Part shown: positions 24,985 to 33,181 of the stretch, piece after piece | How positions within the stretch are numbered: the stretch's first letter is position 1 | Layout of the letters: every line of letters begins with the position of its first letter | Origin: Caballeronia sp. LZ062 | GTDB taxonomy: Bacteria; Pseudomonadota; Gammaproteobacteria; Burkholderiales; Burkholderiaceae | Direction: 5' to 3' | Assembly (NCBI RefSeq): GCF_031450785.1 | Contig: NZ_JARTWB010000001.1 | Coordinates: 1,240,001-1,304,000 of the forward strand | DNA: 64,000 nt | Notes under the pieces: generated by a model | What the model saw: the letters and a program-made list of their open reading frames with translations, nothing else | Databases searched by the model: none | Told to the model about the DNA's origin: nothing | Made by a program: the position numbers and the translations under genes

Positions 24985-27087
24985 TCAGCGAGAAGCATCG
25001 AAAGGCGCGTCGGTATCGATCAGCGCACTGCGGATGAAATGCAGGCACGCGAGAATGCGTTGCAGGTCGCGCATGCGTTCGCTTCGATTTGCGCTCGACG
25101 CCTTGGCAGATTCCAATAAGGCTTCTGCCGCGAATATCGACCCTACGACCGAACTGATCGCGCGCCGAAGCGATGCACTCGAGGGCATTCGAAACAGCAT
25201 GGCGACGTCGCGAAGCATGCGCGCCAGGGATGAGGCCCACGATAGACGAACGGGCGCGGGAAGCTCATCGACATCGAGCGTCGCTCTTAGCGCGCGCAGA
25301 TCGATCATCGCCTGTCCCACTTCGAGCGTGACAAGCATCCACGCCAGTGCGCGACGATGTCCTCGCGAGTAGGGAGCCGAAAGGGCCAACAGTTGAGACA
25401 TCAGATCATGCGTGCCTGAATGGAAGCGTTCGCTCAATCGAACGAGAGGGGCTTCGCAGGCGAGCGCGGCTTGCGCACGCAACGCGGCGAGCGTCTTGCC
25501 GACGAGCCACGGCGTGTGGGGCGGTATGAGAATCGCGCATGCCATCGATGTGACGAGCATCGAAACGAGGATAGCGATGCCGTTATTCAAGAGCATGGCC
25601 GGGTCATAGACGATGACGTTATCGGGCGCTGCAAGCAGGCAGAAAAACACGCAGAAGCCCACGCCGTAGCCCGCCGTCGGGCGGCGCATTGCAATGAAGG
25701 TGCCGAGCGCGAGCGGTGGCGAAAGCATCGCGCAAAGCAGCGGGAAGCCGTCTATCGCGGGATAGACGTGGCATAGAAAGAAATAGCCGATGACCACTGC
25801 ACCCGCTGTCCCCGCGGCCATCTCTGCGACGAACCGCGCCGGCCGCGCCGATGCCGACGATAGCCCGCAAGTTAGCGTCGCGCCGATGAGCGCCAGGCCG
25901 CCGCTTGGCCATGCCGTGGCGACCCAGAAGGCCGCGACGGCCGCTATCACCATCGCGGTGCGCGCGAACGTTGTGGCGACCACGAAGCCGTCGGTCTTCG
26001 CGACGTAGCGCGCGGTCGGCATGTCATCGCGGTGGCCTGCGGACAATGCGGCGCGTAACTGCGCTATGCGGTCCAGGTCGCAAATCAATCGGTCGAGAAG
26101 CTCGGCGCAAGTGACGATATCGATCTGCGATGCGTCCTCGAGCCGCGCTGATAGGGACGTCTTTAAGTTCATCAGAGCGTGCCGGTCGCAATCAGTCAAA
26201 TGGAGGACGTTAGAAAATTCACTCAGGAATGCCGCAAGGGCGGGGCACGCTATATGGACGCGCAGCCGCTTGATCGACTGATCGAGCGCATGAAGACGCG
26301 AACACGCGCTCATGAACGCGTTGTTCAATTGGGAAAGCAGCATGCGTTGAGCGCGCAACGCAGGATTCTCATAAGCCGCGAGACGCCGAGTAGATTCGAA
26401 GCCGACGATATCCGCGACCAGTTCCGTGTAACGGCGCTCGCGCACGTGTGGATCGAGCCCGCCGCACACTATCTCTGCGGCAAGCATCTTGAACGCGGCC
26501 TCGCGTTGCGCAAGCGTCACGGTGAGCTTCGCGCTTGCATGACGCGGCAGGAGCAAGACACTGACGACGCCCGAGCACACGATGCCGATCATGACTTCCG
26601 CGCCGCGCGTGAGCGCGGCGAGCAGAAGTTGATCGGGCGCCGCGACGAGCGGTACGCCGATGAGTGCAGCGGTATAGCCCGCCAGTACCCAGCCGTACCA
26701 GCGGTATTGCCGATATCGCACCGCAAGCGCGGTGCAGGTTGCTACCCATATCGTCAATCCGATGGCATACAACTCCGCTTGCTGTACGCATACGGCGCCC
26801 AGCACGACCGCGGCGACCATGCCGAGCATCGTACCCGCGAAGCGATAGACGCCCTTGGCGAGCACCATGCCCGAGAAGGGCTGCATCAGGACGAACGTCG
26901 TCGTCATTGCAATGCGCGGTTGCGGCAACTCCAGACGCATGGCAAGGCCCATCGCGAGGAACGCTGCAATGAGTGTCTTGGACAGATGCAGCCACAGCGC
27001 GCCATCCGTTGCTAGCCAGTCCTGCAAGCCGTCGATGACTTCGCCCCCGAAGGGGGCGTTCGTGCGCGGCCGATCCATCAACGACAT
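24985..27087 (-). CDS. FUSC-family membrane efflux protein (AaeB-like)
   Basis: A protein of about 700 residues with the duplicated FUSC layout: a first membrane block (LSKTLIAAFLAMGLAMRLEL, TTTFVLMQPFSGMVLAKGVY), a long cytoplasmic helical region, a second block (ATTFARTAMVIAAVAAFWVA, GLALIGATLTCGLSSASARP) and a C-terminal cytoplasmic region. AaeB-type proteins export aromatic carboxylic acids with an HlyD partner, which is not adjacent here. The start is uncertain (27087 or 27078); in-frame ATGs further up reach 27264 but would run into the LysR promoter. Divergent from a LysR gene that probably controls it. Confidence 0.88.
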   Translation of the reverse strand: MSLMDRPRTNAPFGGEVIDGLQDWLATDGALWLHLSKTLIAAFLAMGLAMRLELPQPRIAMTTTFVLMQPFSGMVLAKGVYRFAGTMLGMVAAVVLGAVCVQQAELYAIGLTIWVATCTALAVRYRQYRWYGWVLAGYTAALIGVPLVAAPDQLLLAALTRGAEVMIGIVCSGVVSVLLLPRHASAKLTVTLAQREAAFKMLAAEIVCGGLDPHVRERRYTELVADIVGFESTRRLAAYENPALRAQRMLLSQLNNAFMSACSRLHALDQSIKRLRVHIACPALAAFLSEFSNVLHLTDCDRHALMNLKTSLSARLEDASQIDIVTCAELLDRLICDLDRIAQLRAALSAGHRDDMPTARYVAKTDGFVVATTFARTAMVIAAVAAFWVATAWPSGGLALIGATLTCGLSSASARPARFVAEMAAGTAGAVVIGYFFLCHVYPAIDGFPLLCAMLSPPLALGTFIAMRRPTAGYGVGFCVFFCLLAAPDNVIVYDPAMLLNNGIAILVSMLVTSMACAILIPPHTPWLVGKTLAALRAQAALACEAPLVRLSERFHSGTHDLMSQLLALSAPYSRGHRRALAWMLVTLEVGQAMIDLRALRATLDVDELPAPVRLSWASSLARMLRDVAMLFRMPSSASLRRAISSVVGSIFAAEALLESAKASSANRSERMRDLQRILACLHFIRSALIDTDAPFDASR

Positions 27088-27244
27088 GCTATTGCCCGGT
27101 GCCTTCTTCGTGAAGGCGCCGATTCTAGACAGCGTGCGCTCACTCATTAATGAGAGAATCAGGGAACATTCTTTCCAGAAACAATAACAATAGGTTGCGC
27201 TATTCAGCGGACAATATCGTTCTTCTGGTAATTGTGACGTTTTG

Positions 27245-28240
27245 ATGGACACCCTACAGAACATGCGGGTATTCGCCCGCGTGATTCAGGCCGGCAGTTT
27301 CACGGCCGCTGCACAGTCGATGAATTCGACGACTGGCGCCATGTCGCGCGCCGTATCGGAACTTGAAGCGCACTTGCGCACCCGCTTGATGAATCGCTCG
27401 ACCCGGCGGCTTGCGCTCACGTCGGCAGGCGAGCGTTATTTGAAGCGCGTCGTGCAGATTCTCGCGGACATCGACGGGGCAGAAGAAGAAGCGAGCTGCG
27501 CGCACGAGCACCCGTCGGGCACGCTACGCATGTTCAGCTTCGCGAGTGTGGGGCAGCACTATATTCTTCCCGCCATCGCGCAATACCGTGCGCTGTATCC
27601 GGACGTCAAAGTTGAATTGACGCTCTCGCAGCGCATGCCGGATCTCTTCGAAGGCAGTAGCGATGTCGCGGTCGTCTCGGCAGCCGCACTATCCGATTCG
27701 GAAGTGATTTCGCACCGGCTCGGCAGCACCTTCAGCATTCTGTGCGCATCGCCCGATTACATTCGGGCACGCGGGGCACCTGTGCAGCCCGCCGACCTTG
27801 CGAATCACGATTGCCTCACGTTGCAGACCCCGGCATTTCCTGCGCACGAATGGACGCTCGAAGGTCCGCAAGGCCGCGAGACCTTGCAGATTAGCGGGCC
27901 GGTGCAGGTGAATATCGCGGAGTCGCTGGCGGTCGCGATACGTGAGGGCATGGGCATCGGCATGTTGCCGCTTTATGCCGCAATAGAAGGCTTGCGCAAC
28001 GGTTCGCTCGTGCGCGTGCTGCCGCAGCATACGCTGCAGCCCACGAATCTCTATGCGCTCTATGCGTCGCGCAAATTCATCGATGCAAAGACGCGTACGT
28101 GGGTCGAATTTCTGCGCGCGCATCTTCCGGGTGTGATCGCCCGCGATGAAGCCGCGCTTGCCGGAATCGGACAGAGCGGCGCGTCAGGCGGCATGGCCTT
28201 GCCGTTGACCAAGAACTACGCCGCGCACCTAAACCACTAG
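27245..28240 (+). CDS. LysR-family transcriptional regulator
   Basis: A 331-residue regulator with an N-terminal winged helix (MDTLQNMRVFARVIQAGSFT, AAAQSMNSTTGAMSRAVSEL, RSTRRLALTSAGERYL) and a substrate-binding domain (GTLRMFSFASVGQHYILPAI onward). It resembles the branch that includes AaeR and other aromatic-acid or efflux regulators. It is divergent from the FUSC gene with about 160 bp between likely starts, suggesting it controls that efflux gene. Confidence 0.92.
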   Translation: MDTLQNMRVFARVIQAGSFTAAAQSMNSTTGAMSRAVSELEAHLRTRLMNRSTRRLALTSAGERYLKRVVQILADIDGAEEEASCAHEHPSGTLRMFSFASVGQHYILPAIAQYRALYPDVKVELTLSQRMPDLFEGSSDVAVVSAAALSDSEVISHRLGSTFSILCASPDYIRARGAPVQPADLANHDCLTLQTPAFPAHEWTLEGPQGRETLQISGPVQVNIAESLAVAIREGMGIGMLPLYAAIEGLRNGSLVRVLPQHTLQPTNLYALYASRKFIDAKTRTWVEFLRAHLPGVIARDEAALAGIGQSGASGGMALPLTKNYAAHLNH

Positions 28241-28251
28241 GCGATCCGCTC

Positions 28252-28938
28252 TCACGTTTCACTCCACATGCGCAGCAGGTTGTGATAGCAGCCGACGAGC
28301 GAGCGTTTCGCGGCTTCGTCGCCGTTCGTCGCGTTGAGACGCTGTATCGAGTTGTCGAGATCGAAAAGCAGAGCGCGTTGGGCGTCGTCGCGCACGAGGC
28401 TTTGCGCCCAGAAGAAGCTCGACACACGTGCGCCGCGCGTGACGGGGCGCACTTGATGCAGGCTCGTCGCGGGATACACGATGGCATGTCCCGCCGGCAG
28501 CTTCACTTCCTGCACGCCGTAAGTGTCTTCGATGACGAGTTCCCCGCCGTCATACTCTTCCGGGCGCGAAAGAAAGAGCGTGATGGATACATCGGTGCGC
28601 ACGCGCGCGCCATGACCAGGCACGATGCGAATGGCGCCATCGACATGGCTGCCGAAATGCATGCCGCCTTCATAGCGATTGAAAAGCGGCGGATACACGC
28701 GGTTGGGCAACACCGCGCTGATGAAAAGCGGATGACGTTCGAGCGCGCCGATGATCGCATCGCCCATTTCGCGCGCGATCGCGGAGCCTTCTGCAATCTG
28801 CTGATTGCGCTTGACGGGCGCGCCTTGATAGCCCGCCGTGGCGCGGCCATCGACCCATGAGTCTGTTGCGGCTTCGAGGCGCGAGCGCATCGCGGCGGCG
28901 TCTTCGGCGCTGAGCACGCCCGGTATTGAGAGAATCAT
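28252..28938 (-). CDS. piuC: Fe(II)/2-oxoglutarate dioxygenase, PiuC (PKHD-type)
   Basis: A 228-residue PKHD-type hydroxylase. Iron ligands are visible in [14 protein letters not shown] (HxD) and, later, [20 protein letters not shown] (His, with the 2-oxoglutarate Arg). The start [20 protein letters not shown] is typical of PiuC. In Pseudomonas and Burkholderia this gene travels with the siderophore receptor PiuA, as here (67 bp downstream of the receptor gene, same strand). Its substrate is not established. Expected to be Fur-controlled. Confidence 0.92.
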   Translation of the reverse strand: MILSIPGVLSAEDAAAMRSRLEAATDSWVDGRATAGYQGAPVKRNQQIAEGSAIAREMGDAIIGALERHPLFISAVLPNRVYPPLFNRYEGGMHFGSHVDGAIRIVPGHGARVRTDVSITLFLSRPEEYDGGELVIEDTYGVQEVKLPAGHAIVYPATSLHQVRPVTRGARVSSFFWAQSLVRDDAQRALLFDLDNSIQRLNATNGDEAAKRSLVGCYHNLLRMWSET

Positions 28939-29005
28939 TGCGTGGGCTTATCGATGTGGCTCTGCGCGCCGTGCGAAGCGCGGCGCGCGCCTGACTTACA
29001 GTGCA

Positions 29006-31270
29006 TCAACGGAAGCGATAATTCAAGGTCGCGAGGAACGTGCGGCCAAGTCCCGGCACTGCGCGTCCGCCATCGGACGGGATAAGGGCATCGTAGTACT
29101 TCTTGTCGGTCAAGTTGATCACGTTCAATTGGATATCGTAGCGTTTCTGATGATACGCGGCCATCACATCCCAGCGTGTATAACCGCCAACTTGCACGAG
29201 ATCGTTGTTCGCCGCATACCGCGATGACACATACGATGGACCGCCGCCGAATTCCCAATTCGGCGTGACGTTATACGTGGACCAGAACGTCAGCATGTTA
29301 CGCGGCGTATTGGCGAGCGTGTTGCCGGTGGTGCCGTCGAGCGCCTTCTGCACGGTGCCATCCATATACGTATAACCGCCGAACACCTGCCACTTGTTCG
29401 TAATGTGACCCGCGACCCCTAGCTGATAGCCCCGCACGCGCACGTCGCCATCGAGCGTGTATTCGCCAGTTGAAACCTGCGTTCGTGCGTTAGTCTTCTC
29501 GATGTTGAAGAGCGATTGCGTGACAGACAGCCCGCCATTCAAGAGATCCCACTTGGAGCCGATCTCATATGATCGATTCTTCTCAGGCGGCGTGTTCTGC
29601 TGGTTGTTAGTGAGTGTGAGGGCTTCGAGCGACGGATTGAACGAGGTGCCATAAGAGACGTAATACGACTGCGATTCGGTCGGTTGCCATACGATGCCGG
29701 TCCGTACGCTGGTGAAGTAATTCGTCTGCGTGGCATAGCTGGGCGCGTTGATCGAGTTATGAATCGATGCTTCATAGCGATCCCAGCGCACGCCGCCGAT
29801 CCACTTCCAGTGCTCGCCTAGCGAGATGGTGTCGTTGAGATAGAGGCCGATGCCGTTCGCGCTGGACTCTGCAAGGTTGGTCGCGACCTCCCGGTAATTC
29901 GAAGGACGCGTCGTATAGGTCGGATCGACGAGCGGCACGATGGCCAGTGTGTTCGACGACAGGCCCGGCGTGGTTGCGGTGAAACTCTGGTTGCTGTAAG
30001 TCTCGTGGCTCAGGTCCACGCCCACGAGCATGTCATGCTTGAGGAAGCCTGTAGCGAACTTGCCTTCGAAATCGGTCGTGTTATAGACGGAGTGGTCGTT
30101 GATATTTCGGTCCTTGCCTTGCAGCCGCACGTATAACGACGAAAGCGGCAGCGCCGTGTAATTGCCGTTGGTCAGAGCAGTCGATGTGCCGAGCGGCCCG
30201 GTGAGCACCGCGGCCGCGTTGGTCGCGCGCGCTTCGGTGCTGTAGTGGCTGAACTGAGTCTGATTGCGCAGCGTAAAGACATCGTTGAAGCGATGTTCAA
30301 CGCGTGCATTGAGCGTCTGCACGTCCTGAATCGTACGGTCGTCGGTGAAGCCGTAGAACGTCTTTGTATCGACCGGTGCGGGATGCCCGTTAAGCGGCGG
30401 AATGCCGTAGTCCGGCTGATCGCGGTTGTGCTGGATAAGCGCCGACAGCGTCACCTGCGTCGGCGTGCCGATGCCGAACTTCACTTCCGGCGCGACGCCA
30501 TAGTCCTTGCTCTTCATCTGATCGCGGGTCGAGCCGAGGTCTTGTCCGAACGCGTTGATGCGAAACGCCGACGTGTCCGTCATTGGCTGATTGATGTCGA
30601 CCGTCGTGCGATAGCGGTCGTGCGTGCCCGCTTGCACGGAGACATCTGCGCGTGGTTTCAAGTCCGGCTGCTTGCTGACCTGATTAATGACGCCGCCCGT
30701 CGAGCCACGCCCGAAATACAGCGACGACGGCCCGTACAGCACATCGATCGATTCGAGGTTGAAGGTATCGCGATAGTACTGGCCGCGGTCCCGAAATCCA
30801 TCGAGATAAATATCGGTGCGCGCGGTAAAGCCACGCAGGTTGATGTTGTTACCGATCTGGCCGCCTTCTGCTGCGCCGAGCGTGACGCCGGGCACGTTGC
30901 GCAAGGCGTCGGAGAACGAGCTGACCGCCTGCGATTGAAGCACCGCCTTCGGCACGACGACGACGGCCTGCGGAATGTCGCGCAACGCGGTGGGCACCTT
31001 CGCGCCGACGCTCGATACTTCTGGCTGAAAGTCTCGCGCGGTGTCGCTCTGTCCGGTGACCTTGACTGCGGGCAGGGCAGCGGTTTCCGGTGCGGCCGTG
31101 GTCGACGTTGCATTGGCCCCGGCGCCGCCGTCGCCCGCCTCAGCAAACGCTCCTTGTGCGGAAGAGGCAGCTTGCGGCGCTTGCGATGTGGTTTGCGCAT
31201 ACAGCGGCGCGGCCATCGGGACAGCGGCAATCGTGATCAGAGCCGCAGCGAGCGGCGTTTTCTCCAGCAT
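29006..31270 (-). CDS. TonB-dependent siderophore receptor (Fiu/PiuA-like)
   Basis: A 754-residue outer-membrane receptor with a signal peptide (MLEKTPLAAALITIAAVPMA onward), an Ala-rich linker, a plug domain (SFSDALRNVPGVTLGAAEGG, NINLRGFTARTDIYLDGFRD, YGPSSLYFGRGSTGGVINQV) and a beta barrel ending in PGLGRTFLATLNYRFR with the terminal aromatic. Pairing with piuC and the Fiu-like plug suggest catecholate siderophore or catechol-drug uptake. A Fur-box-like site lies about 95 bp upstream. Confidence 0.92.
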   Translation of the reverse strand: MLEKTPLAAALITIAAVPMAAPLYAQTTSQAPQAASSAQGAFAEAGDGGAGANATSTTAAPETAALPAVKVTGQSDTARDFQPEVSSVGAKVPTALRDIPQAVVVVPKAVLQSQAVSSFSDALRNVPGVTLGAAEGGQIGNNINLRGFTARTDIYLDGFRDRGQYYRDTFNLESIDVLYGPSSLYFGRGSTGGVINQVSKQPDLKPRADVSVQAGTHDRYRTTVDINQPMTDTSAFRINAFGQDLGSTRDQMKSKDYGVAPEVKFGIGTPTQVTLSALIQHNRDQPDYGIPPLNGHPAPVDTKTFYGFTDDRTIQDVQTLNARVEHRFNDVFTLRNQTQFSHYSTEARATNAAAVLTGPLGTSTALTNGNYTALPLSSLYVRLQGKDRNINDHSVYNTTDFEGKFATGFLKHDMLVGVDLSHETYSNQSFTATTPGLSSNTLAIVPLVDPTYTTRPSNYREVATNLAESSANGIGLYLNDTISLGEHWKWIGGVRWDRYEASIHNSINAPSYATQTNYFTSVRTGIVWQPTESQSYYVSYGTSFNPSLEALTLTNNQQNTPPEKNRSYEIGSKWDLLNGGLSVTQSLFNIEKTNARTQVSTGEYTLDGDVRVRGYQLGVAGHITNKWQVFGGYTYMDGTVQKALDGTTGNTLANTPRNMLTFWSTYNVTPNWEFGGGPSYVSSRYAANNDLVQVGGYTRWDVMAAYHQKRYDIQLNVINLTDKKYYDALIPSDGGRAVPGLGRTFLATLNYRFR

Positions 31271-31363
31271 ATCGTTCCCCGATATCTTGTTAGTGATTTC
31301 GAACGTTGGCGCGTTGGCATGCGCCGGCTGCGTCGTGCATGAAAGCTATCGACGCGTTTGTTA

Positions 31364-31382
31364 AATGCGAATCACTATCATT
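31364..31382 (-). promoter_or_regulatory. Fur-box-like operator of the siderophore receptor
   Basis: On the minus strand the 19-mer AATGATAGTGATTCGCATT resembles the Fur consensus GATAATGATAATCATTATC and Burkholderia variants. It lies about 95 bp upstream of the TonB receptor start, consistent with iron repression of the receptor-piuC operon. Confidence 0.6.
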
Positions 31383-31632
31383 ACACGCCAACGCATGGTT
31401 TTGTAAGTAACCTTGTTCAGCGGTGTAGTACGCTGCGGTCTTGTGACGTTTGTGCAACAGTTCACGAAAACGCATTTTGTGTGCGGAATGCACCATTCAA
31501 CGCATCGATGTGCACGATAAAAGTGCAAGCCGTCGACGGCGCACCAAGTTTGCCCGTGTCGAGCTTCGCGTCTGCACCGGTGGAAAGCGCACACTTCAAC
31601 AGTGCACAGTCTTGAGACCAAGATGCATCAAC

Positions 31633-31650
31633 TTGGCCCGGAACTTGCAA
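31633..31650 (+). promoter_or_regulatory. Sigma-54 (RpoN) promoter of the ammonium transporter
   Basis: TTGGCCCGGAACTTGCAA has the -24 GG and -12 GC separated by exactly 10 bp, matching TGGCAC-N5-TTGCW well. It ends 32 bp before the Amt start codon. Ammonium transporters are classic NtrC/sigma-54 targets. Upstream (about 31380-31620) several TGCAC half-sites could bind NtrC, but I cannot define a full site. Confidence 0.65.
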
Positions 31651-31655
31651 AAGTC

Positions 31656-31674
31656 GCCGTCTTTTTGAGACGGC
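31656..31674 (+). other. Perfect hairpin in the ammonium-transporter leader
   Basis: GCCGTCT-TTTTG-AGACGGC is a perfect 7-bp stem directly between the predicted sigma-54 start site and the ATG at 31682. It would form at the extreme 5' end of the mRNA next to the translation start, where no strong Shine-Dalgarno is visible. It may stabilise the transcript or restrict translation. Confidence 0.5.
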
Positions 31675-31681
31675 AGTCTAT

Positions 31682-32884
31682 ATGCAGGCCCTTCAATCCG
31701 GTACCGACACCCTGTTTCTGCTTCTGGGCGCCGCCATGGTGCTCGCGATGCACGCAGGCTTTGCGTTCCTCGAACTGGGGACAGTCAGGCGCGAGAATCA
31801 AGTGAACGCGCTCGTGAAGATTCTTGTGGACTTCGCGGTGTCCACGCTCGCGTACTTCTTCATCGGCTACAACATTGCGTATGGCGTGCAGTTCATGCAC
31901 GGAGCCGACGTCCTCGCGCAGCACAACGGCTACGGACTCGTGCGCTTCTTTTTCCTGTTGACGTTCGCGGCCGCCGTTCCGGCGATCGTGTCAGGCGGCA
32001 TCGCCGAGCGGTCGAAGTTCAATCCGCAATTGTTCGCGACGTGCGTGATCGTCGGGTTCGTCTATCCGCTACTCGAAGGCATTGCGTGGAACGAGCGGTT
32101 CGGCATTCAGGCGTGGCTCGCGCAGACTTTCGGTGCGCCGTTTCACGACTTCGCCGGTTCGGTCGTAGTCCATGCGTTCGGCGGCTGGGTGGCCTTGCCG
32201 GCGGTGCTCCTTCTCGGGCCGCGCCACGGCCGCTATCACAAGGATGGCCGCATCGCCGCGCACCCGCCGTCGAGCATTCCGTTTCTGGCGCTCGGCGCGT
32301 GGGTGCTGGCGGTCGGCTGGTTCGGCTTCAACGTGATGAGCGCGCAGACTGTCGACAGAATCAGCGGTCTTGTGGCGGTGAATTCACTGATGGCGATGGT
32401 CGGCGGTACGCTCGCCGCGTGGGTCGCGGGGCGCAACGATCCCGGCTTCGTCTACAACGGTCCGCTTGCCGGACTCGTCGCAGTATGCGCCGGGTCCGAC
32501 GTGATGCATCCGCTTGGCGCATTGATCGTCGGGGCGGTGGCGGGCGTCCTGTTCGTGCAGATGTTCACGTGCGTTCAGAACCGCTGGCGCATCGACGACG
32601 TGCTCGGCGTATGGCCGTTGCATGGGCTGTGCGGCGCGTGGGGTGGCGTTGCGGCAGGCGTGTTCGGGCAGAAGGCGTTCGGCGGAATCGGTGGGGTGTC
32701 GATGTGGTCGCAATGCATCGGTACCCTCGGCGCAGTCTTGCTGGCGCTCGCGGGCGGCGGCGCGGTGTATGGCGTCATCAAGATGACGGTCGGGCTGCGG
32801 CTCGACCGCGAAGATGAATTCAACGGCGCGGACCTGGCGATCCATCGGATCTCGTCGACGCCGGACCGCGAAATGGTCGGCTGA
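31682..32884 (+). CDS. Ammonium transporter (Amt/MEP/Rh family)
   Basis: A 400-residue, eleven-helix channel-type transporter moving ammonium across the inner membrane. Family landmarks: AMHAGFAFLELGTVRRENQV, AERSKFNPQLFA, DFAGSVVVHAFGGWVALPAV with the first pore histidine region, GWFGFNVMSA, and DVLGVWPLHGLCGAWGGVAA with the second. The short C-terminal tail DEFNGADLAIHRISS keeps the PII/GlnK-contacting pattern. No glnK gene adjoins it. The sigma-54-type promoter just upstream implies induction on nitrogen limitation. Confidence 0.93.
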   Translation: MQALQSGTDTLFLLLGAAMVLAMHAGFAFLELGTVRRENQVNALVKILVDFAVSTLAYFFIGYNIAYGVQFMHGADVLAQHNGYGLVRFFFLLTFAAAVPAIVSGGIAERSKFNPQLFATCVIVGFVYPLLEGIAWNERFGIQAWLAQTFGAPFHDFAGSVVVHAFGGWVALPAVLLLGPRHGRYHKDGRIAAHPPSSIPFLALGAWVLAVGWFGFNVMSAQTVDRISGLVAVNSLMAMVGGTLAAWVAGRNDPGFVYNGPLAGLVAVCAGSDVMHPLGALIVGAVAGVLFVQMFTCVQNRWRIDDVLGVWPLHGLCGAWGGVAAGVFGQKAFGGIGGVSMWSQCIGTLGAVLLALAGGGAVYGVIKMTVGLRLDREDEFNGADLAIHRISSTPDREMVG

Positions 32885-32918
32885 TCACGCAGCCGTCGCC
32901 GACGGAAGGCGCCCGATT

Positions 32919-32953
32919 GCATGCAAGATGCCGCTCAATGGCATTTTGCATGC
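32919..32953. terminator. Long inverted repeat after the ammonium-transporter gene
   Basis: GCATGCAAGATGCC (32919-32932) pairs with GGCATTTTGCATGC (32940-32953) across a 7-base loop, a 14-bp stem with one wobble. It lies 35 bp after the Amt stop. There is no T-run, so it is a terminator or 3' stabilising structure. Confidence 0.5.
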
Positions 32954-33181
32954 CGCCACCGGACCGGGTCCGTCGTCGCACCGTCCACTCGAAAGGGGCT
33001 GGGCATGCGCTTCGCTTCGAGTAGCGACAGCGCCGGTCACGCGAACGCCACATGTGCTTTGCCTGATTGACGTCAGATCCTCGTTTTATGAGAATCGCGC
33101 ACCGGTCACCCGTCGGCTTGCTTTGCCGATGCGTGCTCGCCGGTTACGATATACCGGCCGACTCCCACTAAGGCCGAAAGC

